From Nonomuraea wenchangensis (GTDB lineage Bacteria > Actinomycetota > Actinomycetes > Streptosporangiales > Streptosporangiaceae): a DNA stretch of 64,000 nucleotides. Under the pieces are notes generated by a model that saw only the letters and a list, made by a program, of their open reading frames with translations, did no database searches and was not told where the DNA came from. Positions 52,469 to 60,037 of this stretch are shown here, piece by piece. Every line of letters begins with the position of its first letter. Positions within the stretch are counted from its first letter, which is position 1. The translations under genes were made by a program, and so were the position numbers. The stretch is taken from positions 106,139-170,138 of the forward strand of contig NZ_FOHX01000012.1 in NCBI RefSeq assembly GCF_900111685.1. The letters run 5' to 3'.

Positions 52469-52894
52469 TCAGTCAGACTGGGCAGCTCGCCGCACGAAGG
52501 CGCACTGGGCGGTGGCGGTGGCGGTCGTAGGCAGGATGCTGCCGCCTGTGGGGTTATGGAATCTGACCCGCCACGCGGCACCGTTCCCCGTGGCACTGTT
52601 GTCCGTCACCACGAGGTCGTCCCCGTTTGTCGAGGTCCAGCCTCCGCCGAGAACCCTTCTGCCGTCGTTGCATGTCGCGATGCTCGTCTCGGATGCGCCA
52701 TTCGCCAGAGTGACCGTCTCCCCTCTGGCGAAATCGTACCCGGCGACCGGCGCGGCGACCGGCACCTCGTACCTGGGGCTTTGGGGGCGCTCCGGGCCCT
52801 CGCCGGCCATCGCCGGCGTCTGGAACGATGCGGCCATGAGGGCTCCGGTGAGCGCCGCGGTGGCCCAGGCGAATACGTGCTTTGGTGAGATCAT
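52469..52894 (-). CDS. Small secreted protein
   Basis: A 141-residue protein with a signal peptide (HVFAWATAALTGALMAASFQ ending AMA). The mature part has two cysteines and the segment CNDGRRVLGGGWTS, then AAWRVRFHNPTGGS. This (C-x-x-G-x-x-V-L-G-G-G) is characteristic of small exported actinomycete proteins with a beta-sandwich and one disulfide. Function unknown. It is monocistronic between decayed genes. Confidence 0.7.
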   Translation of the reverse strand: MISPKHVFAWATAALTGALMAASFQTPAMAGEGPERPQSPRYEVPVAAPVAGYDFARGETVTLANGASETSIATCNDGRRVLGGGWTSTNGDDLVVTDNSATGNGAAWRVRFHNPTGGSILPTTATATAQCAFVRRAAQSD

Positions 52895-53061
52895 CTTGCT
52901 TTCTTTTCTGTGAATGCCGCGATTTCGGCATACAGCAGATACCCGTGTGACAGATGGGGACCATCCGGCTCAATCGATGACCTGGCAAAGGGTCGGCATG
53001 CCGCATACCGCACAAAAGGGACCGGCCCCTCGGGGACGGTGGTGATGATGCACACTGGATG

Positions 53062-53169
53062 CTGATCGTCCGCCGCGCCGACAGCGTCGTCCCCCTGAAC
53101 GGCGGCCGGATCGTGGAGAAAGGCAGCCATGACGCACTGCCGCGACCTACCGGCCGGCCTGGTCGGTGA
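53062..53169 (+). pseudogene. C-terminal stub of an ABC exporter ATPase
   Basis: The 35 codons LIVRRADSVVPLNGGRIVEKG, then SHDAL are the D-loop-to-end part of an ABC transporter ATPase (usual form: ADRIVVLDGGRIVE-G-HDEL). Nothing upstream in this frame carries Walker or signature motifs. The AraC gene starts inside it in another frame. Confidence 0.65.
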
Positions 53170-53950
53170 GCCCCCGGCAAGCCCGCCGCCCGCGTCCACG
53201 ACCGCGGCCGGGTGGCAGGGGACGACCATGCTGCAGCCGGGCTGGCTCGCCTTCACCGGCGACGTCGGCACCACCGAGCCGCACGCGCACGCCGCCCTCC
53301 AGGTCCTCATCGTGACCGCAGGGACGGTCGAGCTGACGGATGCCCACCGCACCCGCCGGCGGGTGCGGGCGGCGATCATCCCGCCCCGCGCCAGGCACGC
53401 CGTGCGCGGCGGCCCCGGTGCCCGCGCCGACATGCTCTATCTCGATCCGGCCGGCGGCGCGGGCCGCCACCTGCTCACGGCTCTGACCTGGCCGGGCCGC
53501 GACCAGGTGAGCGACTGGGTGACCGCGGCTCACGCCCTGTTGCCGGAGCGGGCCGGGGCCGGGGCCGGCGACGGGCCCCGGGATCCGGCCGCGCTGGTCC
53601 GCGCCTGGACGGCGCCGGCCCCCGGCCCGCACCACCCGGCGCTGCGGAAAGCGCTGGACCTTCTGCCGGAACTGCTGGCCGGCCCCGTCCGGCTCACCGA
53701 CCTGGCCGACGCCGTCCACCTGTCGGCCAGCCGCCTGGGCCACCTGTTCACCGCCGAGCTCGCCCTGCCCTACCCGGTCTACGTGCGCTGGATCCGCCTG
53801 CGCCGCGCCATCGAGCTGGCCCGCGACAGCGCCACGCTGACCGAGGCCGCGCACGGGGCGGGCTTCGCCGACGGCTCCCACCTGACCCGCGTCTGCCACG
53901 AGATGTTCGGCCTGGCCCCCTCCCAGCTCATCCACCTCCTACGGGCTTGA
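53129..53950 (+). CDS. AraC-family regulator with cupin-type N-domain
   Basis: A 273-residue regulator. The N-terminal cupin-like sensor (TEPHAHAALQVLIVTAGTVELTD, then AIIPPRARHAV) is followed by an AraC HTH pair (RLTDLADAVHLSASRLGHLFT, then SATLTEAAHGAGFADGSHLTRVCHEMFGLAP). The ATG at 53129 has GAGAAAGG upstream but lies within the ABC stub and adds about 30 unrelated residues; ATG at 53228 would start just before the cupin. Ligand and targets unknown; a sterol-desaturase-family gene follows on the same strand after 55 bases. Confidence 0.82.
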   Translation: MTHCRDLPAGLVGEPPASPPPASTTAAGWQGTTMLQPGWLAFTGDVGTTEPHAHAALQVLIVTAGTVELTDAHRTRRRVRAAIIPPRARHAVRGGPGARADMLYLDPAGGAGRHLLTALTWPGRDQVSDWVTAAHALLPERAGAGAGDGPRDPAALVRAWTAPAPGPHHPALRKALDLLPELLAGPVRLTDLADAVHLSASRLGHLFTAELALPYPVYVRWIRLRRAIELARDSATLTEAAHGAGFADGSHLTRVCHEMFGLAPSQLIHLLRA

Positions 53951-54005
53951 AGGACAGCGGATCCGTCCAAGCCTCGGACGGCCGCCCGCCGCGAAGCTGA
54001 ACGGC

Positions 54006-54905
54006 ATGCACCGCATCCTGGTCCGCTACGGATACGTCCCGTTCATGCTGGTCGGCGTCAACGGCGCCGCCATCGCGCTGGCCGCCTCCGGCGCCTCCGA
54101 ACTCTGGCTGGCCGGCCTGCTGCCGGCCGCGATCGGCTGTTCCTTCGCGGCCGAACGCGCCCTGCCGTACGAGGCCGACTGGAACAGCCCGGCCGGCGAC
54201 GGCACCCGCGACGTCGCCCACGCCGCCGTCAACGAACTGCTGCTGCTCGTCAGCGTCGGCGTCATTCCGCTGCTGGCGGCCACCGTCACCGTCGCCGACC
54301 TGTGGCCGCGGTCATGGCCCTTCGCGCTGCAGGTCCTGGCCGCCATCCTGATCGCCGACCTCGGCATCACCCTGACCCACTACGCCAGCCACAAGATCGG
54401 CGTGCTGTGGCGCTTCCACGCCGTACACCACTCCATCAAGCGCTTCTACGGCTTCAACGGCCTGATGAAGCACCCCCTGCACCAGACCCTGGAGATGAGC
54501 GCCGGCGTCGCCCCGCTCATCCTCATCGGCCTGCCGGTCGACGTCGCCTCCGCCCTGGCCGTCACCGTCGCCGTCCAACTGCTGCTCCAGCACTCCAACG
54601 CCGACTACCGCATCGGCGCGCTCAAGTACGTGCTCGCCCTCAACGAAGGCCACCGCTTCCACCACCTCAAATGGGCCGGAATCGGCGACGTCAACTTCGG
54701 CCTGTTCACCCTGACCTGGGATCACCTGCTCGGCACCTTCTCCTACGACCCCACCCGCCGCTTCACCTCCGACCAGCTCGGCATGGCGGCCAAACCCGAC
54801 TACCCCACCGCCTACCTCGCCCAGCTCGCCGAACCCTTCCGCACCTCCGGCGCCTGCGCCTCCGACCCGCCGGCTCAGGAGAAGCGGCCCTCGTCCCGCC
54901 GGTAG
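54006..54905 (+). CDS. Sterol desaturase/fatty acid hydroxylase family protein
   Basis: A 299-residue di-iron membrane enzyme with three His boxes: HYASH (125-129), HAVHH (138-142) and HRFHH (216-220), plus H and N near 196-199. TM helices flank them. Such enzymes hydroxylate or desaturate lipids or carotenoids. The gene follows an AraC regulator by 55 bases and overlaps the 3' end of the ABC permease on the other strand by 31 bases. Substrate unknown. Confidence 0.9.
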   Translation: MHRILVRYGYVPFMLVGVNGAAIALAASGASELWLAGLLPAAIGCSFAAERALPYEADWNSPAGDGTRDVAHAAVNELLLLVSVGVIPLLAATVTVADLWPRSWPFALQVLAAILIADLGITLTHYASHKIGVLWRFHAVHHSIKRFYGFNGLMKHPLHQTLEMSAGVAPLILIGLPVDVASALAVTVAVQLLLQHSNADYRIGALKYVLALNEGHRFHHLKWAGIGDVNFGLFTLTWDHLLGTFSYDPTRRFTSDQLGMAAKPDYPTAYLAQLAEPFRTSGACASDPPAQEKRPSSRR

Positions 54906-55612
54906 GCCCAGGTGGCGGCGGCCCCCGCGAGAACGCTCCAGGCGGCGAAGGCGACCACGGAGACGGGAGAAGGGGCGCGGCCCGCCACCGCGGCCCACAT
55001 GAGCTCGATCGCCCCCCGGCTGGGCACGAACGGCGCCAGGGACCGCACGAAGCCCGGCATGACCTCCAGCGGCACCAGCAGCCCGCCCAGCGCCGCGATC
55101 GGGAAGTACGCCACCTGCGACACCGCGATCGCCGCCTTGGACGACACCGCGTACCCGATGAACAGACCCATCAGCATGAACGGCACGGAGCCCACCAGCA
55201 GCGCGCCGATGCCCAGCACCAAACGGGGCGGGGAGATGGTGGCGGCGGTGAGGAAGGCCGAGATGAGCAGGACCGGCACCACCGACAGCACCATGCCGAT
55301 CATCGTGGTCAGGATGCGGCCGGCGAAGCGGGGCAGCGGCCCGGCAGGCAGTGTGCGCAGGTAGGGGTCCCAAGGCCGCTCGCGGTCCTGCGCCACGCCG
55401 ATGCTCAGCCCGATCAGCGCCGACGACATGGCGCCGAAGAGCATCATCCCGGCCGTCGCCGACGTGGCGCTCGCCGGGTCTGCGCCGGTGAAGGGCACCA
55501 CGAACGCCAGCATCGCGGCCGCGGGGAAGAACGCGCTCGCCACCAGCGAGATCGGGACGCGCAACTGCTCCAGGAACTGGTAGCGGAGGTGGGTGAGGGT
55601 GAGGCTAGACAC
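54875..55612 (-). CDS. ABC-2-type transporter permease
   Basis: A 245-residue membrane protein with six helices, the ABC-2 pattern with QDRERPWDPYLRTLPAGPLPRF (conserved motif) after TM2 and PLEVMPGFVRSLAPFVPSRGAIELM before the last TM. Together with the ATPase it would form a drug, lipid or peptide exporter. Its GTG lies 8 bases inside the ATPase gene's 3' end, so the two are coupled. Confidence 0.88.
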   Translation of the reverse strand: MSSLTLTHLRYQFLEQLRVPISLVASAFFPAAAMLAFVVPFTGADPASATSATAGMMLFGAMSSALIGLSIGVAQDRERPWDPYLRTLPAGPLPRFAGRILTTMIGMVLSVVPVLLISAFLTAATISPPRLVLGIGALLVGSVPFMLMGLFIGYAVSSKAAIAVSQVAYFPIAALGGLLVPLEVMPGFVRSLAPFVPSRGAIELMWAAVAGRAPSPVSVVAFAAWSVLAGAAATWAYRRDEGRFS

Positions 55613-56486
55613 GAGTGTCCTCCTTCGAGGTGATGGTGATGAACGCCTCTTCCAGCGAGGTCGGCCGCACCTCCAGGTCGGCGAAGGCCGTCCCGGCCCG
55701 TACCAGCTCGGTGACCAGCCGGTCGGAGTCGGTGGTCAGCAGGTGCACCCGGCCGTCCTCGACCGAGCTCCGCAGGATCCCGGGCACATCAGGTACGGCC
55801 GGCGCCGCGAAGGAGACCCGGCGCACGCCCACCACGTCGCGCACCGCCCGCACGGTGCCGTCGGCCAGCACCCGGCCTCGGCCGATCACCACCACCCGCT
55901 GCGCCAGCGCCTCGATCTCCTCCAGGTAGTGGCTGGTCAGCACCACTGTGCCGCCGTCGGCGTGGAAGCTCCTGATCCCCTCCCACAGGGTTCGCCTGGC
56001 CTCCACGTCCAGCCCGGTGGTGGGCTCGTCGAGGAACACCAGCCGCGGCCGGCCCGCGAAGGCCAATGCCACCGCCAGCCGCCGCCGTTGCCCGCCGGAC
56101 AGTCCCCCGACCTGCCGCCTGGCCAGGTCGCCGAGGCCGAACCTGGCCAGCAGCTCCGCCGTGCCATAGCGCTCGGGGAAGTGTGCGCAGACGAAGTCGA
56201 CGATCTCGCCCACCCGCAGCGACTCCGGCAGCCCGGTCTCCTGGGGGGTCACGCCGATGCCCCGCCGTACGACCGGGTCGGAGGGCGAGCCGCCGAACAG
56301 CTCCACCGTGCCCGACGTCGGCCGGCGCAGCCCGACGAAGAGATTGATGAGGGTGGACTTGCCGGCGCCGTTCGGGCCGAGCAGCCCGACCAGCTCGCCC
56401 GCCCTGATGTCGAGCGAGACGCGGTCGAGCGCGAGCACGTCACCGTAGCGGCGGCCGACCTCGATCCCTCTGGCGAGGACGGTCAT
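55605..56486 (-). CDS. ABC transporter ATP-binding protein
   Basis: A 293-residue ATPase of the DrrA/ABC-2 group: Walker A GPNGAGKS, Q-loop VTPQETGLPE, signature LSGGQRRRLAVALA, Walker B LVFLDEPTTGLD and H-loop TSHYLEE. A C-terminal ~75-residue extension is usual for this group. AGGAGA precedes the ATG. It is transcribed ahead of the permease and after the DUF6069-like gene, so the three form an operon divergent from the two-component system, which probably controls it (typical arrangement). Confidence 0.93.
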   Translation of the reverse strand: MTVLARGIEVGRRYGDVLALDRVSLDIRAGELVGLLGPNGAGKSTLINLFVGLRRPTSGTVELFGGSPSDPVVRRGIGVTPQETGLPESLRVGEIVDFVCAHFPERYGTAELLARFGLGDLARRQVGGLSGGQRRRLAVALAFAGRPRLVFLDEPTTGLDVEARRTLWEGIRSFHADGGTVVLTSHYLEEIEALAQRVVVIGRGRVLADGTVRAVRDVVGVRRVSFAAPAVPDVPGILRSSVEDGRVHLLTTDSDRLVTELVRAGTAFADLEVRPTSLEEAFITITSKEDTRV

Positions 56487-56535
56487 GCCATGTCTCCTGT
56501 TCCGTGCCGGTCGTTGTCCAACGGGGTGCGGGCGT

Positions 56536-56910
56536 TCATCGCCGCGCCAGCCCCAGGACCAGCACGGCGCCGACGACCAGGTGCATCAGGGCCAGCACCA
56601 GCAGCGCGGCGGCACCGGCGGCGCCGCCGACCGGCCCGAGCAGCGACAGGACGAGTACGACCAGGGCGACGACCGTCCAGATCCGGCCGGGACGCGACGC
56701 CAGCCGCTCCAGGACGGCCAGCAGCGCCCAGCCCGCCAGCCCGGCCAGCAAGCTCGCCACCAGAACCAGTCCTGGTCCGACCAGCTGCGTGCCGGCGCCC
56801 ATGCGCACGGTCAGTGGGATCCCGGCGACCGGCACGGCCAGGACCCAGACGGCCAGGGCGGCCGCGGAGGCGCCGGCGACGGTGAGGATGCGCTTGGTTG
56901 AGGTGTTCAT
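56536..56910 (-). CDS. DUF6069-like membrane protein
   Basis: A 124-residue protein with four predicted helices (ILTVAGASAAALAVWVLAVP, GPGLVLVASLLAGLAGWALL, IWTVVALVVLVLSLLGP, ALLVLALMHLVVGAVLVLGL). This size and pattern match the DUF6069 family, often encoded with ABC exporters and two-component systems in actinomycetes. ATG at 56910 or an upstream ATG at 56925 may be used; neither has a clear ribosome site. Function unknown. Confidence 0.7.
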   Translation of the reverse strand: MNTSTKRILTVAGASAAALAVWVLAVPVAGIPLTVRMGAGTQLVGPGLVLVASLLAGLAGWALLAVLERLASRPGRIWTVVALVVLVLSLLGPVGGAAGAAALLVLALMHLVVGAVLVLGLARR

Positions 56911-57029
56911 GCCGGACAGCATCACGCGCTCGCCCGATCCGCCACATCGGGCGCGTGGTCGCTCTGCGTTCTCCCTCAGTGGGGTACGGGTCCTCCTTTA
57001 GTAGGTGATGGTGGCCGAGAACCGGCGAT

Positions 57030-57041
57030 TACCCTGGCCCG
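57030..57041 (+). promoter_or_regulatory. -10 box of a probable leaderless histidine-kinase mRNA
   Basis: TACCCT (57030-57035) lies 6 bases before the GTG at 57042, the spacing seen for leaderless actinomycete genes, and equals the -10 box of the PaaX-type gene. No convincing -35 element. Confidence 0.45.
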
Positions 57042-58172
57042 GTGAAAAGGATCCGACCCTCGTACCCGATCGCGGTGGCCGGCGTGGTCCTCGGGGTGGG
57101 CGGCCTGAGCACCCTGACGTTGTGGAGCCAGGCCGGCAGCCCCACGTGGGACCTGGACGTCGTCATCGCGGCGCTGAGCCTGGCAGCGGCGCTCACCCAG
57201 CTGTGGTGGCCGGCCCAAGGAGCGCTGGCCGCCACCCTCCTGGCCGTCCTGTCCCCCGTGGCCACCCCGGCGGCGACCATGGGGGCGCTGCAGGTGGCCC
57301 TGCGCAGACGCCTCCCCGTCGCGGCGGCAATGGCGGCCGCGGGCGTCGCGGCCCACGTGGTCCAGGGGCTATGGCGGCCGAACTCCGGCATCTCCCAGCA
57401 ATGGTGGTTGCTGCTGATCTGCGCCTCCTACGGGGCGCTGCTCGGCTGGGGCGCACTGGCGCGCTCCCGCCGCGCCCTGCTCTTCTCCCTCCACGAGCGC
57501 GCCGAACGCGCCGAGGCCGAGCAGGGCAGGCGGATCGCCGAAGCCCGCATGGCCGAACGCCGCCGCCTCGCCAGTGAGATGCACGACGTACTGGCCCACC
57601 GCCTGTCCCTGGTGGCCACCCATGCCGGCGCACTGGAATACCGCCCGGACTCCTCCCCCGAGCAGCTCGCCCGGGCCGCCGGCGTGGTCCGTACCGGCGT
57701 CCACCAGGCCCTGGAGGAGCTCCGCCAGGTGATCGGCCTGCTGCGCGAGCAGGACGAACAGCAGGACGAGCTGGAACCCCAGCCGACGCTGGCCGACCTG
57801 CCCGGCTTGATCGCCGACGCACGGGAGGCCGGCCAGGAGGTACGGCTCCGCGAGGAGGTCACCGACGACGGCGCCTTGCCGCACGCCGCGTCCCGGACCG
57901 TCTACCGCGTCGTCCAGGAAGGGCTCACCAACGCCCGCAAACACGCCCCCGGCCGGCCGGTGGACGTGCTGCTGCGCGGCACCCCCGGCATGCCCCTGCT
58001 GATCGAGGTCCGTAACCCACTGGCCCCCGCGGGCACCGCCCCGCTCACGCCCGGCAGCGGCCTCGGCCTGGTGGGGCTCACCGAACGAGTACGGCTGGCC
58101 GGCGGGCAACTGGACCACCACCACGCCGACGGGGAGTTCCGGCTCGCTGCCCGGCTACCATGGCCCGCGTGA
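57042..58172 (+). CDS. Sensor histidine kinase (NarL-type, HisKA_3)
   Basis: A 376-residue kinase with four N-terminal TM helices (about 8-135), a coiled-coil linker, the HisKA_3 dimerisation domain (MAERRRLASEMHDVLAHRLSL, phospho-His 181) and a HATPase_c domain with N-box VQEGLTNARKHA and G-box GSGLGLVGLTERV. The short extracytoplasmic loops suggest sensing in the membrane, as in cell-envelope stress kinases. It overlaps the response regulator gene by 13 bases and is divergent from an ABC exporter operon. Confidence 0.93.
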   Translation: MKRIRPSYPIAVAGVVLGVGGLSTLTLWSQAGSPTWDLDVVIAALSLAAALTQLWWPAQGALAATLLAVLSPVATPAATMGALQVALRRRLPVAAAMAAAGVAAHVVQGLWRPNSGISQQWWLLLICASYGALLGWGALARSRRALLFSLHERAERAEAEQGRRIAEARMAERRRLASEMHDVLAHRLSLVATHAGALEYRPDSSPEQLARAAGVVRTGVHQALEELRQVIGLLREQDEQQDELEPQPTLADLPGLIADAREAGQEVRLREEVTDDGALPHAASRTVYRVVQEGLTNARKHAPGRPVDVLLRGTPGMPLLIEVRNPLAPAGTAPLTPGSGLGLVGLTERVRLAGGQLDHHHADGEFRLAARLPWPA

Positions 58173-58813
58173 TCCGCGTGTTACTGGTCGACGACGACGC
58201 CCTGGTCCGCGCCGGGCTGTCCATGATGCTGGACGGCACCGCCGGCATCACCGTCGTCGGCGAGGCGGCCGACGGCCAGGAGGCCATCACCGCCACCGAC
58301 GCCCACGCCCCCGACGTCATCCTCATGGACCTGCGGATGCCTCGGGTGGACGGCATCACCGCCACCCGCCGGCTGCGCGCCCGGACCCGCCCGCCCGAGG
58401 TGATCGTGCTGACCACGTTCGACACCGACGAGAACGTCCTGCACGCCCTCCGCGCGGGCGCTGCCGGATTCCTGCTCAAGGACACCCCGCCGCCGCGAAT
58501 CGTGGAGGCGGTCACCCGGGTCGCCGCGGGCGATCCGATCCTGTCCCCGCACATCACCCGGCGGTTGATGGAACGCACCGTCGCCCAGGCCGGCGCCTAT
58601 GAGCGGGCCCGTGCCGCGCTGGCCGCCCTCACCCCTCGCGAGCACGAGGTGGCCCTGGCGATCGCCCGCGGCCAGACGAACGCCGACATCGCCGCGCATC
58701 TCGCCATGGGCATCACGACCGTGAAAGCGCACGTCTCCAGCATCCTCACCAAGCTCGGCATGGACAACCGCACCCAGATCGCGATCCTCGCCCACGACGC
58801 GGGCCTGACCTGA
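58160..58813 (+). CDS. NarL/LuxR-type response regulator
   Basis: A 217-residue regulator: receiver domain with DDD at 11-13, phospho-acceptor D57 in MDLRMP, switch Thr and Lys (LLKD), then a LuxR HTH (LTPREHEVALAIARGQTNADI, then ITTVKAHVSSILTKLG). The ATG is inside the kinase gene, so the two are made together. The likely target is the divergent ABC-2 exporter operon. Confidence 0.94.
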   Translation: MARVIRVLLVDDDALVRAGLSMMLDGTAGITVVGEAADGQEAITATDAHAPDVILMDLRMPRVDGITATRRLRARTRPPEVIVLTTFDTDENVLHALRAGAAGFLLKDTPPPRIVEAVTRVAAGDPILSPHITRRLMERTVAQAGAYERARAALAALTPREHEVALAIARGQTNADIAAHLAMGITTVKAHVSSILTKLGMDNRTQIAILAHDAGLT

Positions 58814-59051
58814 GTGGCGGCCGGCCGAGACCGGGTGATGGTCACCGGATCACGACGGCCGGATCCGGTAGGTGTCACCGGCCACGAAGGAGCACCCGCG
58901 CCGGTCCCGGACGTGCGGACCGACAACGCCGGCGCCGAGAGCCGGCCGCACCGGCGACCTGGCGATCCTCCGCGACGACCACCTCCTCGCACCCGCCGCC
59001 GAACAGCTTCTCGGCCTGCTCGACAGAGCCCCGCCCCGACGGCCGAAGGGC

Positions 59052-59699
59052 TCAGCCCAGGCCCGGCCGCACGGCCACCACGGCGGGCACCGGGCTGTAA
59101 CGGGCCACCAGCCGGGCCAAAGGCTCATCGATGCAGCCGAGCATCATGATGATCGCCTCATGATCGGCCTCCAGGTGGCGATGGTGGATGGGAGCGTGAT
59201 GAGCGATCTTGTTGCGCAGCACACGCAGGAAGTCCAGCCGCCGATGAAGCGCGTGACGACCCCCGCGATAGCCGGGAAACGCCCGGTACAAGGAGGCCCG
59301 CCACAGCCGCTGGTCATAGTTGTTGCCGCGCCCGACCAGACTCACCCAGAAGCCGAACGGTAATTCGGCGACCACTTCCCGCGGCGTCGACCGCAGGCCC
59401 TGCCGGCCCAGCTGGTGGACGGCCTCCCTGATCTTCGCCTGGGCGCCGTAGTGCAGGTCCGCCTGCGGATGATCCCACCAGTCCTCTCGATCGAACAGGC
59501 GGGACATGCGCTGGTCGAGCACGCTGCGCAGGGCGAGCTCAAGATGCTGCAGAGGGCCGTAGAAGGCCGCCGCGACCTGGGTGTTCCAGCAGAACAGCCG
59601 CAGCGCGGCCACCCTGTCGCCCGCGCAGAACGCCTCGTACTCGGGCAGCCTGGCCTGACTCAGCACTCCGTACAGATGCCGAGCCTCCTGCTGATCCAC
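59052..59699 (-). CDS. Abi_2-family (AbiD/AbiF-like) HEPN protein
   Basis: A 215-residue protein of the Abi_2 family (abortive infection). The N-terminal FYGPLQHLELALRSVL and the C-terminal RNKIAHHAP (162-170) match; the RN-x3-H portion is the HEPN-type R-x4-6-H ribonuclease motif, so an RNA-cleaving toxin is a fair inference. The GTG has GGAGG about 10 bases upstream. It lies alone; upstream, on the opposite strand, is a 200-base hairpin-rich region. AbiF-type HEPN proteins have been reported with structured RNA antitoxins. Function is inferred, not shown. Confidence 0.82.
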   Translation of the reverse strand: MDQQEARHLYGVLSQARLPEYEAFCAGDRVAALRLFCWNTQVAAAFYGPLQHLELALRSVLDQRMSRLFDREDWWDHPQADLHYGAQAKIREAVHQLGRQGLRSTPREVVAELPFGFWVSLVGRGNNYDQRLWRASLYRAFPGYRGGRHALHRRLDFLRVLRNKIAHHAPIHHRHLEADHEAIIMMLGCIDEPLARLVARYSPVPAVVAVRPGLG

Positions 59700-59730
59700 A
59701 GGCCTTCGCCTCCCTCGGCCGGAACCCGCG

Positions 59731-59954
59731 TGCTACCGTGGACGACATAAGCCCCGGGATTGCCTCTGCTCGCAAGCAGCCCGGGGCACAGCCTTTTCTG
59801 CGGGCTCCGAGCCCGGCGACTCGGCGAGAGTAACACGGTCTCGCGGAGGATGCCGGTCCTTCGCGTACGCCTGTCATCGCAGCTCCGGGCAGGTGCCGAG
59901 ACGCCCGAAAACACACTTCTGCCGCCGTTCTCCCCCCAGTCAAGCGGCCTTTTT
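59731..59954 (+). ncRNA. Candidate structured small RNA next to the Abi_2 gene
   Basis: An extended -10, TGCTACCGT (59731-59739), would start an RNA near 59746. Folds: an 8-bp stem GCCCCGGG/CCCGGGGC (59751-59758 with 59780-59787) capped by a 5-bp stem with a CGCA loop and a 7-base bulge; CGGGCT-ccg-AGCCCG (59801-59815); GCGAGA/TCTCGC (59824-59829 with 59839-59844). A 5-bp stem and CTTTTT end at 59954. No ORF with coding character is present. It could also be read as a minus-strand leader of the Abi gene. Confidence 0.45.
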
Positions 59955-59964
59955 GGTGATCAGT

Positions 59965-59996
59965 ACGGGCGAAGCCCGTTCCGCTGTGGAACGGGC
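59965..59996. terminator. Two alternative hairpins upstream of the MFS 3' end
   Basis: ACGGGC-gaa-GCCCGT (59965-59979) competes with GCCCGTTCC-GCTGT-GGAACGGGC (59974-59996, 9 bp). Both cannot form. The stronger one is a likely terminator for the minus-strand MFS gene and for a plus-strand RNA converging on it; there is no T tract. Confidence 0.5.
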
Positions 59997-60037
59997 CTCG
60001 CCTGAGCTGACCGTCCCCCGCGCCTTTACGTTGTAGA

